From: JBICHN01 sp043101845
GTDB taxonomy: Bacteria; Planctomycetota; Phycisphaerae; Phycisphaerales; UBA5793
Reading direction: 5' to 3'
Assembly: GCA_043101845.1 (NCBI GenBank)
Contig: JBICHN010000011.1
Span: 744,001-808,000 of the forward strand
Length of the DNA stretch: 64,000 nt
Shown here: positions 37,424-47,400 of the stretch, piece after piece
Numbering within the stretch: the stretch's first letter is position 1
How the letters are laid out: each line of letters begins with the position of its first letter
The notes under the pieces: model-generated
Databases searched by the model: none
Told to the model about the DNA's origin: nothing
What the model saw: only the letters and a program-made list of their open reading frames with translations
Program-made: the position numbers and the translations under genes

Positions 37424-38560
37424 TCACTCGAATCCGGGTACGCCGGCCATTCGGAGAAGGCGGGAAGCCACGCCCGCGGCCCCATCGATCGGCGGTCGCC
37501 GTTCGAGCGCCGCCCGCGCCTGCGCGATCTCGTTGCGGTCGCTGAGAAGCCGCTCGAGGAGCGGCCCGATCGACTCGAGGTTGCCGGGTTCGTCGACCGC
37601 GTCCCGGACAAGCCAGGCCCCGCCAGTCTCGACAAGTGGCTCCGCGTTCAACCGCTGGTGCTCATCCTTGTGCCACGGGTAGGGGGCGAAGATGGTCGGG
37701 ACCGCATTCGCGGCCGCCTCGGCGACACTCGACGCGCCGGCGCGGCTGATGGCCAGATCGGCGGCGCCCCAGGCGAGTCCCATCTCGTCGAGGAATGGAA
37801 TGATCTGCGCCTCGACCCCGGCGCCGGCGTACCCGCACCGAACCGCCTCGTCACGCCCGGGCCCGGTGAGGTGGAGAATCTGCCAGCCGTCGAGCGCTTG
37901 GCGCCGCTCTCTGGCGAACTCGACGATGAACTTGTTGAGCGAATCGGCCCCCTGGCTCGCTCCGGTGATAAGGAGCGTGGAACGGTCCGGATCGAGACCG
38001 AGACGGCTCCGACACGCGTCCCGTTCCGCCGGCGCGAGCGCCGAGCGACGGATCGGCATGCCGACCACCTCGTTAAATGGCGTTCCAGAGGTCGTCGCGA
38101 CCGCGGACCAGACGGCGTCGGCGCGGTCGGCGATCCATCGGTTCGCTCGACCCGGCGCCGCGTCGAGGTTGACGAGGGCCACCGGCACGGCGGCCGCGCG
38201 CCCGGCCGCGGCGACCGGGGCGGCGACGAACCCGCCCATCGCGACGACCACGATCGGCGCCCCGCCTTCGATCGCCGCGTGAAGCCGACGCGTGGCGAGG
38301 CGCCTGGAAGTCCGCCATCCACGGACAAAGCGGAGCGGCGCCGTCGGGAATGGCCGGATCGCCGGACTTCGCGCCGGCATCGGTTCGAAGTCGACGCCCG
38401 CCTTCGCGAGCAGTTTGGCGTCGAGCGGGCGATCGGAACACAGGAAGAGTGCGCGGCTCGACGGCTCCATCTCGCGCAGGCGTTCGAAGATCGCAAGCCC
38501 GGGGGTGAGGTGACCGCCGGTGCCGCCGCCGGCGAAGATGAAGAGTGGGGAAGGTCGCAT
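37424..38560 (-). CDS. murG: UDP-N-acetylglucosamine:lipid I GlcNAc transferase MurG
   Basis: MurG converts lipid I to lipid II at the inner face of the membrane. The 378-residue GT28 protein starts with FIFAGGGTGGHLTPGLAI, has MGGFVAAPVAAAGR, ITGASQGADSLNKF and the UDP-GlcNAc signature ISRAGASSVAEAAANAVPTIFAPYPW followed by KDEHQRLNA. ATG 38560 is the natural start. The gene is detached from murE-murF-mraY by 8 kb and follows HMG-CoA lyase by 53 bases on the same strand. Confidence 0.95.
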   Translation of the reverse strand: MRPSPLFIFAGGGTGGHLTPGLAIFERLREMEPSSRALFLCSDRPLDAKLLAKAGVDFEPMPARSPAIRPFPTAPLRFVRGWRTSRRLATRRLHAAIEGGAPIVVVAMGGFVAAPVAAAGRAAAVPVALVNLDAAPGRANRWIADRADAVWSAVATTSGTPFNEVVGMPIRRSALAPAERDACRSRLGLDPDRSTLLITGASQGADSLNKFIVEFARERRQALDGWQILHLTGPGRDEAVRCGYAGAGVEAQIIPFLDEMGLAWGAADLAISRAGASSVAEAAANAVPTIFAPYPWHKDEHQRLNAEPLVETGGAWLVRDAVDEPGNLESIGPLLERLLSDRNEIAQARAALERRPPIDGAAGVASRLLRMAGVPGFE

Positions 38561-38613
38561 GCTGCGTGAAAGACTATCGACCCGGTGGCGACCGGCGCTT
38601 TGAGTTCGACGCG

Positions 38614-39534
38614 TTATCCCCGCGCGCAGCTCGCCTGCAGGTATCGGCCCGGCAGTGTTCGCCCGAGTTTCACCTGCACCGTTTGACTCGCGGCCGCGAG
38701 TCTCTCGAGGTCGATCCCCGTCCGCCAGCCCTCGCGCTCGAGCGCATAGACAAGATCTTCCGTCGCAAGGTTGCCCGCGGCGCCCGGCGCGTAGGGACAC
38801 CCGCCCAGCCCGCCGGCCGACGCGTCGAAGCTGCGCACACCGGCTTTGAGCGCCTCGAAGACGCAACTCAGCGCCGCGCCGCGCGTGTCATGCAGATGCA
38901 GCGTGGTCTGCTCCGGCTGAATCACCGCCGCGAGCTCCCGATAGAGGTGGCGGATATCCCTCGGGGTCGCGACGCCGATCGTCTCGCCGAGATCGATCTC
39001 ATCGACGCCGAACTCGAGGAGGCGCTCGACCACATTGGCGACGGCCGCCGCGTCGACGGCGCCCTCATACGGACATTCGATCACGCAGGAGACATACCCA
39101 CGCACCGGGAGGCTTGAAGCCTTCGCGCTTTGGACGACCGGCCGCAGGCGGTCGAGCGATTCGCTGATCGACGCGTTGATGTTCTTCCGGTTGAAGGTTT
39201 CCGACGCCGCGGTGAAGACGGCGATCTTGTCGACGCGGGCTTCGAGCGCCCGTTCGAGGCCGCGTTCATTCGGCACGAGCGCGCTGAAGAGAACGCCCTC
39301 GATTCGGTTGATACCGCCGAATACTTCGGAAGCGTCCGCGAGATTGGGTGTCCACTTCGGAGAGACGAAGCTCGAGACCTCGATTTCCGCGAAGCCGCAC
39401 GCCGCGAGCGCGTTGACGAATTCGATCTTCGCTTCGGTCGAAAGCGGGACCGATTCGTTCTGCAGCCCATCCCGGGGACCGACCTCCGTGATGCGAATTG
39501 GTTTGGCAGTGTCATTTCGAGGCATCGATTTCAT
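38614..39534 (-). CDS. Hydroxymethylglutaryl-CoA lyase
   Basis: It splits HMG-CoA into acetoacetate and acetyl-CoA at the end of leucine breakdown. The 306-residue HMGL-like TIM barrel shows EVGPRDGLQNE, VSSFVSPKWTPNLAD, LGETIGVATP, LHLHDTRGAAL (metal His pair) and the signature GGLGGCPYAPGAAGNLATEDLV with the catalytic Cys. No other leucine-degradation gene is adjacent; it probably shares a transcript with murG, which looks coincidental. It diverges from the ankyrin gene with about 95 bases between starts. Confidence 0.93.
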   Translation of the reverse strand: MKSMPRNDTAKPIRITEVGPRDGLQNESVPLSTEAKIEFVNALAACGFAEIEVSSFVSPKWTPNLADASEVFGGINRIEGVLFSALVPNERGLERALEARVDKIAVFTAASETFNRKNINASISESLDRLRPVVQSAKASSLPVRGYVSCVIECPYEGAVDAAAVANVVERLLEFGVDEIDLGETIGVATPRDIRHLYRELAAVIQPEQTTLHLHDTRGAALSCVFEALKAGVRSFDASAGGLGGCPYAPGAAGNLATEDLVYALEREGWRTGIDLERLAAASQTVQVKLGRTLPGRYLQASCARG

Positions 39535-39629
39535 GATAACCCCCGAATCGGACGATGACGGGGTTTACAATGACCGCGCCGCGCCAGGATGCGCGGCGAA
39601 ACTGTCCGGTTCAACTCACAAGGAGAACC

Positions 39630-42032
39630 ATGAAGGACCAGGTCATGCGGGCGTGGGGGCGCCGCGCGCACAATGTGGTGAGGTGGTCGGTTTCCGTCGT
39701 GGTGGTGGTCGCGTTGATGACCGCGCCTGCGGCAGGAGCGCCGATCCACGAAGCGGCGGATCGAGGCGACCTTGCGGAAACGCGGCGGCTGCTCGCCGAC
39801 GGTGTCGCGATCGACGCGCGGGACGACCGCGAACTCACGCCTTTGATGTATGCGGCGGGGTCGAAGGCGCTGGAAGCCGACGCGGTCTTGTCCTTTCTCA
39901 TTCAGCGCGGCGCCGATGTGTCGCTCTTCGACAACGCCGGACGAACCGCGCTCATGGCCGCGGCGTCAGTCGCGTCGCCATCACGAATCGAGTCGCTGCT
40001 CGCCGCCGGCGCGTCCGCGGGCGCGACCGATCGGCTCGGCCGCTCCGCGTTGCATCACCTGGCGATCGGTCGCGGCGGCGACGCCGCGATGGTGAGCGAT
40101 TCGGTCGATCGGCTCGTCCTCGCCGGCGCTCGACTCACGGCGGTCGATCGCAACGGTCGGGCGCCTGCGTCGTATGCGATCGAACTCGCCCGACCGGAGC
40201 GGATTTCGTCACTCGTTCGACCGAATGTCGACCTCAAGGCGGAGGGATGGACCTCCACGATTCGGGCCGCAGCGCTCGGCGATCCGGATGATCTCAGACT
40301 CGCGCTGGCGCACGATCAGAAGTCGATCGAGGATCGCGATGAGTTCGGCCGCACGGCGCTGCATTACGCGGCGCGAAGCGGGTGCGCGATGTGCGTCGAC
40401 GAGCTCTTGCAGCGCGGCGCGTCGCCCGAGGTGATCGACCGATTCGGGCGTACGCCGATCAGCTACGCGGCGGAGCGCGGCGGGGCGGCCGAGTCGATCC
40501 AGGCTCTTGCCCGCGCGGGCGCCGATGTGAATCACACGCATGCGTTGAATCCCCGGCCGCCACTTCACTTCGCCGTCGAATCGGGCGAATTCGCGCAGAT
40601 CAGCGCCCTGCTCGATGAAGGCGCCGAGGTCAATCGCGCCGGAGAGAAGGGGGTCACTGCCCTGATGCTCGCCGCGGCGCTCGACGATCTCGAGAAGCTC
40701 GATCATCTCATTCATGCGGGCGCCGATCTCGAATCACGCGATGACCTCGCGCAGACGGCTCTCGCGCACGCGGCGCGATCCGGATCCGCCGGCGCCATCC
40801 AGCGGCTCCTGCGCGCCGGCGCCGAGGTCGATGCGCTCGACCGGTTCGAAGCGACGCCGCTCATGCACGCGGCGAACTACGCCGACGCCGCGTGTGTGAA
40901 GCTTCTCATCGAAGGCGGCGCCGCGATCGATCGGCAGGACAAGGCGGGTCGGTCGGCGCTCTTCTATTCGGCGACCCGCGATGATCCGGCCCGACTGCGC
41001 GCTCTGATCGACGCCGGCGCGTCGGTCACCCTGACGGATGCGGGCGGCCGGGAGGCGATTGTCTACGCCGCGTCGATCGGGACGCCGCGCATTGTGAAGG
41101 CCCTCGCCGAAGCGGGGGGGAATCCGAACCAGCGCGATCTCGCCGGGCGCACCGCCATTTTCGAAGCCTCCATGCTCGGCGCCGTCGAGAATGTCGCTGC
41201 GTTGCTCGAAGCGGGCGCCGACGCGACGATCGTCGCGAACGACGGGGTGACACCGCTGCATGTCGCGGCGCAGCGGGGCGGCGTCGCGATCATGACACGG
41301 TTGCTCGACGCCGGCGCCGATCCGAACGCCGCCGCGGACGACGGTCGAACGCCGTTGTTCATCGCTGCGGGACAGCGCGACGCCGATCGCGTCCGCCTGC
41401 TCCTCGATCGCGGCGCCGACGCCACCCTTCTCGATGCGGCGGAGTGGTCCACGCTGCATCATGCCGCCACCGGCGGCGTCGGACGAACGGTCGAACTGCT
41501 CGCGAAGGCGGGCGCCAATCCGAATGCGGCGACGCGCGACGGGCTCACGCCGATGATGATCGCGGCGCAGTCGGGCTCGGTGGAGTTGGTTGAGGCGCTC
41601 GGGCAGACCGGCGCCGATCCTGATCGGGTCGATCGCAATGGATCGACGGCGCTCATGTACGCGGTCGGCGTTGAAGCGGCGCGAGTGTTGGCCGTGCTCG
41701 ACGCCGGCGCCTCGGTCGACCTGCTCGACGCGACCGGCGCGTCCGCTCTGCACCGCGCGGCCCGCGACGGCGATTCACTTCGAGTTCTTGCCCTGCTCGA
41801 CGCCGGCGCCGAACCCGATGTGCCGGACCGCGCGGGCGTCACGCCACTCATGTTCGCCGTGGCTTCCGGCGATCCCTATCGAGTGGACGCCCTTCTCGAA
41901 GCCGGAGCGGACGCAACCCGCCGCGATGACGAGGGTCGAACACCGCTCGACTACGCGAAGGAGCTGCCGCAGGGGAGCCCGGATCGGCTCGAGATCGAGC
42001 GATTGCTGAGAAAGTCGAGCGATCAGGGCTGA
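39630..42032 (+). CDS. Exported ankyrin-repeat protein, about 22 repeats
   Basis: The 800-residue product has a membrane segment or signal peptide (WSVSVVVVVALMTAPAAGAP), so the repeats are outside the cytoplasm. The rest is a continuous ankyrin solenoid of about 22 units with the G-x-TPL-x-x-AA and LL-x-x-GAD-x-x patterns, for example GRTALMAAASVASPS and LLDAGADPNAAADDG. No other domain is visible. Ankyrin arrays bind proteins; the target is unknown. AGGAGA lies directly upstream of the ATG and a TACAAT at 39566-39571 may be the -10 element. It converges on the aminotransferase gene with no gap. Confidence 0.93.
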   Translation: MKDQVMRAWGRRAHNVVRWSVSVVVVVALMTAPAAGAPIHEAADRGDLAETRRLLADGVAIDARDDRELTPLMYAAGSKALEADAVLSFLIQRGADVSLFDNAGRTALMAAASVASPSRIESLLAAGASAGATDRLGRSALHHLAIGRGGDAAMVSDSVDRLVLAGARLTAVDRNGRAPASYAIELARPERISSLVRPNVDLKAEGWTSTIRAAALGDPDDLRLALAHDQKSIEDRDEFGRTALHYAARSGCAMCVDELLQRGASPEVIDRFGRTPISYAAERGGAAESIQALARAGADVNHTHALNPRPPLHFAVESGEFAQISALLDEGAEVNRAGEKGVTALMLAAALDDLEKLDHLIHAGADLESRDDLAQTALAHAARSGSAGAIQRLLRAGAEVDALDRFEATPLMHAANYADAACVKLLIEGGAAIDRQDKAGRSALFYSATRDDPARLRALIDAGASVTLTDAGGREAIVYAASIGTPRIVKALAEAGGNPNQRDLAGRTAIFEASMLGAVENVAALLEAGADATIVANDGVTPLHVAAQRGGVAIMTRLLDAGADPNAAADDGRTPLFIAAGQRDADRVRLLLDRGADATLLDAAEWSTLHHAATGGVGRTVELLAKAGANPNAATRDGLTPMMIAAQSGSVELVEALGQTGADPDRVDRNGSTALMYAVGVEAARVLAVLDAGASVDLLDATGASALHRAARDGDSLRVLALLDAGAEPDVPDRAGVTPLMFAVASGDPYRVDALLEAGADATRRDDEGRTPLDYAKELPQGSPDRLEIERLLRKSSDQG

Positions 42033-43199
42033 TCAAACGGCCTGGAGTCGGTCGCGCAATGGTCGCATGCGCTCGATGGCCGCGTCGAGCGTCCGCTCAT
42101 TCTTGCAGAACGCGAATCGAACGAGTCGCTTCCCGAGTTCTCGATTCTCGTAGAACGCGGTGGGCGGAATCGCCGCGACGCCGCACTCTTCGACGAGGTT
42201 GCGGCAGAATGCGACATCATCGTCGAATCCGAACGGCGAGTGATCCGCGAGAATGAAGTAGGTTCCCGCCGGCGGGTCGACCTGAAATCCGATCGAGCGG
42301 AGACCGTCGACGAGGAGATCGCGCTTGCGGCGGTAGGAGTCGACGAACTCGACAAAGTAGGAATCGGGCGCCGCGAGCGCCGCGGCGGCCCCGTACTGCA
42401 GCGGGGTGGCGGTGGCGAAAGTGAGGAATTGGTGCGCGGCCCGCACCGCCTTTGTCAGGGCCGGCGACGCGATCGACCATCCGATTTTCCACCCGGTCAG
42501 CGAGAAGGTCTTGCCGAGCGAAGAAAGCGTCACCGTCCGTTCGCTCATTCCGGGCAGCGTGGCGAGGCGAATGTGCTCGCCGTCGAACACGAGATCCTCG
42601 TACACCTCATCGGTGATCGCGATGAGATCATGTTGAATGCACTGGCGGGCGATGAACTCGAGTTCCTCGCGCGTGAAGACCTTGCCGGTCGGGTTGTGGG
42701 GCGTATTGAGCACGACGCCACGGGTTTGCGGTGAGATCGCGTCGCTGAACTCGTCGAAGTCGAACGAAAAGTCGGGCGCCCGGAGAGAAACGAAGCGAGG
42801 CGTCGCCGCGGCCATCGCGAGGCACGGACGATACGAGTCGTAGTACGGCTCGAAGACGATGACTTCGTCTCCGGGGTTGAAGAGACCCAGCATCGACGCG
42901 GCGATCGCTTCGGTGCAACCGCTCGTCACGGTGACTTGCGTGGTTGGATCGAGATCGCCGCCGGTTCGCGTTTGCCATCGGGCGGCGATCGCGTCGGTGA
43001 GCGCGGGAACCCCGAACATGCGGGCGTACTGATTGTGGCCGTCGTCGATGGCGTTCTTCGCCGCGGACTTCACGAAATCCGGACCGTCGAAATCGGGAAA
43101 GCCCTGCGAGAGGTTGATCGCGTTGTGCTCGAGCGCGAGCCGCGTCATTTCGGCGAAGACGGTTGTGCCGAATGGAGCGAATCGATCGGCGACGGTCAT
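42033..43199 (-). CDS. Class I/II PLP aminotransferase (kynurenine/methionine aminotransferase-like)
   Basis: The 388-residue fold-type I aminotransferase shows INLSQGFPDFDGPDFV, typical of the kynurenine-oxoglutarate/methionine transaminase group. It also has VTSGCTEAIAASML, PYYDSY, NTPHNPTGKVFT, ITDEVYEDLVFDG and the PLP lysine in SSLGKTFSLTGWKIGW. Substrates of the group include aromatic amino acids and methionine. Its ATG overlaps the rho stop (ATGA at 43199-43196), so the two are co-translated. The oxidoreductase-like gene upstream of rho belongs to a family that acts on aryl-pyruvates, which this enzyme could make. Confidence 0.9.
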   Translation of the reverse strand: MTVADRFAPFGTTVFAEMTRLALEHNAINLSQGFPDFDGPDFVKSAAKNAIDDGHNQYARMFGVPALTDAIAARWQTRTGGDLDPTTQVTVTSGCTEAIAASMLGLFNPGDEVIVFEPYYDSYRPCLAMAAATPRFVSLRAPDFSFDFDEFSDAISPQTRGVVLNTPHNPTGKVFTREELEFIARQCIQHDLIAITDEVYEDLVFDGEHIRLATLPGMSERTVTLSSLGKTFSLTGWKIGWSIASPALTKAVRAAHQFLTFATATPLQYGAAAALAAPDSYFVEFVDSYRRKRDLLVDGLRSIGFQVDPPAGTYFILADHSPFGFDDDVAFCRNLVEECGVAAIPPTAFYENRELGKRLVRFAFCKNERTLDAAIERMRPLRDRLQAV

Positions 43200-44335
43200 G
43201 AGTCGCCGACCATCGCCGCGTTCGTCGGGAAGCGCTGGAGCGCGGCGAGGAGCTGCTCGATCTGTTGCGGCGGAGCCATGTTGAGCAGACGGCGACGGAG
43301 CGCCGTGACGGTCGCCACTTCCTTCTCGCTCATGAGCAGATGCTCTTTGCGTGTTCCGGACGCAGCGAGGTTGATCGCCGGAAAGAGCCGCCGCTCCGCG
43401 ATCGTGCGATCGAGGATGAGCTCCATGTTTCCGGTGCCCTTGAATTCCTCGAAGATGATCTGATCGGCCTGCGATCCGGTATCGACGAGGCATGACGCGA
43501 TGATCGTGAGCGATCCGCCCTCTTCCGCTTTGCGGGCGGCGCCGAAGAGCTGCTTCGGCACGGCGAGCGCCTGCGCATCGAGACCGCCCGTCATCGTGCG
43601 ACCCGACTTCGCGTAGGTTCTCGACGCGTTGAAGGCGCGGCCCATTCGCGTGAGAGAGTCGAGCACCACGACGACATCGCGCCCGGCTTCGAGCATGCGC
43701 TTCGCCCGCTCGATCGCGAGGATCGCGAGCGCGATGTGCTTGTCCGTATCCTGGTCATTACTTGAAGCGAGGCAGAGGCACGGCACATTCCGCTTGAAGT
43801 CGGTCACTTCTTCGGGCCGCTCGTCGATGAGCAGCGCGACGACTTCCACCTCGGGATGATTGTGTTTGACGCCATGGCAGATTTGCTGGAGCAGCGTCGT
43901 CTTCCCGGCCTTCGGCGGCGACACGACGAGACCGCGCGTTCCATAGCCAATCGGACAGAAGAGATCGATGAGCCGGTTCGCGGGAGGACAACCGGGGTAT
44001 TCGAGACGCATGCGCGGCTGCGGATCGATCGAGGTGAGGTCCTCAAACTTCCGTCGCTGGGCGTACTCCTCGGGCTCGAGTCCTTCGATGGCGAGCACCC
44101 GGTCGACCACCGGTCGGGCGGATCGGTTCCCTCCGCCGCGGCGACGGCGCCGGCGACGCGGCTTCCGCATCTGAATCTCGCAGGTCAGTTCCTGCGCGGG
44201 GCGCAGCGGATATTGATCGCCGAGAGCGACGGGAACGACGGGGTCGTCCGCGTTCTCAACTAGTGCGCCATTGAGCTGACGCAGTCGCCCCTCGGACCGC
44301 TGGGGCCACTCGAGTATGCCCGTGACTGTCGCCAT
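43196..44335 (-). CDS. rho: Transcription termination factor Rho (short form)
   Basis: Rho is the hexameric RNA helicase that ends transcription. The 379-residue product has the ATPase core intact: VVSPPKAGKTTLLQQI (P loop), LLIDERPEEVTDF, DVVVVLDSLTRMGRAFN (Walker B), RTMTGGLDAQAL (Q loop), GGSLTIIASCLVDTGSQ and EFKGTGNMELILDR. It lacks the N-terminal helical domain of E. coli Rho (419 residues). The cold-shock-like RNA domain is divergent, with no GFGFLR aromatic motif, and contains an arginine run (KPRRRRRRRGGG) at about 58-69. ATG 44335 is preferred. It follows the oxidoreductase-like gene by 154 bases. Confidence 0.95.
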   Translation of the reverse strand: MATVTGILEWPQRSEGRLRQLNGALVENADDPVVPVALGDQYPLRPAQELTCEIQMRKPRRRRRRRGGGNRSARPVVDRVLAIEGLEPEEYAQRRKFEDLTSIDPQPRMRLEYPGCPPANRLIDLFCPIGYGTRGLVVSPPKAGKTTLLQQICHGVKHNHPEVEVVALLIDERPEEVTDFKRNVPCLCLASSNDQDTDKHIALAILAIERAKRMLEAGRDVVVVLDSLTRMGRAFNASRTYAKSGRTMTGGLDAQALAVPKQLFGAARKAEEGGSLTIIASCLVDTGSQADQIIFEEFKGTGNMELILDRTIAERRLFPAINLAASGTRKEHLLMSEKEVATVTALRRRLLNMAPPQQIEQLLAALQRFPTNAAMVGDS

Positions 44336-44489
44336 GGTGCGTTCGGTGGATCGAACTCAATCGCCTGTAATCGGCGGGCGACCCGCGAAACCGGATTCGC
44401 GGTCGCCGGGGATCCGGAGGTTCCAGATGATGGGCCCGGCGCCTCCTCCCCTGGATCCGGGCATAGTGAAGCACGCGGCGGTGTCTTTG

Positions 44490-47400
44490 TCAACCGGATC
44501 CGGCCGGGGATGACGATTCCATTTCGACCTCGCTGGCCGCGCGATCCTCGGGTCCCGCGCTTTCATCCGGCTGGAATTCGCCGAGTTCGAGCAGCGCATC
44601 GACGGTGCCGCGAACGCGCCGGATCACGAGGCGTCGCTGCACTCCGGCGCCGCGCACCCGGCCGAGCTGGCGGAAGATTTCGATCCAGAGCGACGCTCGA
44701 TCGGGCAGTTCACCGCTGCAGCGGTCGACGAGCGATTCAACCCAACTCCGGTACTCGTACTCACTTGATCGCCAGAACGGCCAGTGACGGAGCGGTCGGA
44801 GCAAGGCGACGATCCAGGCGCCCTTCGCGCCAAGCCGCCAGGCGTTGCCGAAGGCGCCGCGGAGACCCCGGGGCGCCGTACGGGTCCAGATCCGCATGGT
44901 GATTCGATCACCGGCGGCGCGATTCGCCCGCAAACGGCGTTCCTCGGCGCGGCGACGCTCGGGACGGGTCATGGTTGTCGCGACGAAGATGGGGTCCGCG
45001 ACGAGCATCGCCCGGGCCAGCTCCTGAATGACGAGCCGGGTGATGGGGTAGTCCGTCACGGAGCGCTCCGCGGCGTAGACGGCGCGAACGCGTCGGGCGT
45101 ACTCGCGGGCTTCGCGCATTCCGCCCCAGCGTTCGCAATCGATGAGTCTCGCGACGAAGCGACGCTCGGCGAGGCGCGCTGCATCGCGACGCCGCAATCC
45201 CGTGATCGCGTCGAGTGCGCCGAGCGCGAGCGACTCGAATTGCGTGGCGCGGCGTTCGGCCCGACGACCGGGCCAGCCCGCGAGGACACGACGGTGTCGG
45301 CGAATGAGCGCCTCGGGTCGGGGCGGGCGGGGTTCGTGCCGTCGACCGGGGTCGCCTCCCCAGAGCGCCAGTCCCCGCCCGATATTGAGCGCCAGTGAAG
45401 CGAGTTGATTCGAGTCGTCGCCGATGCGCAGGGCGCTACGCGTCATGCACTCGCCCGTCACGGGGATGTACCCGCGCTGAAAGGCGACCCCGAGGAGCAG
45501 CACGCCGACAATACGGCGGCTGTTTAGCAGGCGGTCGGCGCTCTCGCCGGCGCGAAGAACGATGCGCCGGGTCGGCGGGATGACGCGGTTGAGTTCGCCC
45601 GGCACCGTCACGCTTCGTCGCCAGGGCGTGGGCTCGAGGGCCGCCTCGAGCGAGGGCGAGAGATCGAGCGCGAGCGAAGTCCGCTCCGGCGAGGCGACAC
45701 GGTGACCGCCGGACGGATCGATCGCCTCGCGAAGTGAATCAAGACTCAGGGCGATGATGAGATCACCGGCGCCATACGGAATCCGCGCCGTGATCGGCAA
45801 CGGTGGCTCGTCCGGACGAGGTCGACTGAACACGAGCTGCGCGAACGCGCCCGCGCGATCGGTCCCGCACAGCATCTGCACGCGGTATCCCATTCGTCGA
45901 CCGGCGAACTCGAGGCAGGCGATCGCGTACTCGAACGACACCCCGGACGGTCCGCAGACATGGACGCGCCAGAAGGCTTCGTCGCCATGTTCGACATTCG
46001 GCTCGGGGAATTCGGCTCGGGTCGCCCAGCCGGCGATCTCGGTCGGCGCGCTGCGGCGCTGGAGGCGGATCTCTTCGAACCCGTCCCAGCCGTCGAGCGG
46101 CGTGGCGAGCGGGTCTTCCGGATCAGGCAGGTCGAGCTTGGGGCCGTGTACCCCGTCGAGCCAGATGGGATCGGTCCAGCCGCGACGAATGAGCCACTCA
46201 TACATGGGCGTCGCAGTGGGGGACGCGGGACGAACCCAGGTTTCAGTGAGGGACGCGGACTCGACTTCGCCCGGGTTCGAGCGATCGATCGGTCCGGAGG
46301 GCCGACGAGGCGGTGGAGCGTCGAGAATGAGCACCGATACGTCACCGCGCAGAGTCGCTTCGCGGAGTTCGCGGACGAGATGTTCGGCGTCAGCGGAATC
46401 GAGCCTCGACACCGTCGCGCGGGTCGCTTCCGCGTCGCGGATCAGGCTGCGAACGAGGCGGTCGACTTCCGCGGTGGAAACGCCGGAGGTTGAGTCGAGC
46501 GCATCGGGCGTGATGAGAAAAGTGATCGCGAGCCGTCTTCGGATCGCGTGGGCGATCGCCGCCCGGCCGACGCTTGCGACGCGGCGGCGCTCGATTTCCA
46601 CGACATACCGCTCGCCCTCGCGCTGTTCGAACGGCGCCGATTCCACGGATTCGAAGCGAAGATCAATCGGCGGTCGATCGGCGGCGGGTTGCGCAAGTTC
46701 CTCGCGCAGTTGTCGAGCGAGGAGTCGAACGAGCGTGTGGACGAGGCCAAGGTCACGCGACGGGATCGACGGCGCCGGAAGGGCGAGCCCCATGGACGCC
46801 GACGCAAGCCGGCGCCACTTCACGAAACGCTCATCGACCGTGGTCTGGTCCCGGGTGCGTTCCTGACCGAATCGCTCGGCGATGACTCGTGCGAGTTCTG
46901 AAGGATGTGGATCGACGGCGACGAGCGCCGGCGAACCGAGTTCACGCCAGTCGACCACATGCGCCAACGACACCGCGCGGTTTCGTAGATCGTCCGCCAC
47001 GGCGAAGAGCGCGTGTTCGAGTTCCGACCCGCTCGACTCGACCACGACGAGCTTCTCACAGCGTGTGAGCGCAAGTTCGAGCAGTTTCGGATCGGCGGGG
47101 TTCACCGTCGCGAATTTGAAGATCGGGTAGCGTCCGATCAGGCCGAGCATGTGCAGAGCGTGCCGCAATGCGACATGCGCGACGCCGCTCGTCACGAAGC
47201 CCAGACTCACGGTTTCGCCGGGCGCGACCGGATTGAGTTGGCGATTGAGACGCCGGCGCCTCGTTTCGTGAAGAAGGGGGGAGGCGTCGGCGTCACCCCC
47301 CGCCTCGATTCCCACGCTGATCGCCCGGTCGGCCGGGTCGAATCCTTCGAGCGGTGTCTCGGCGCTGCCAGCGAGTTGTGGCGACACGAGCACCATGGTG

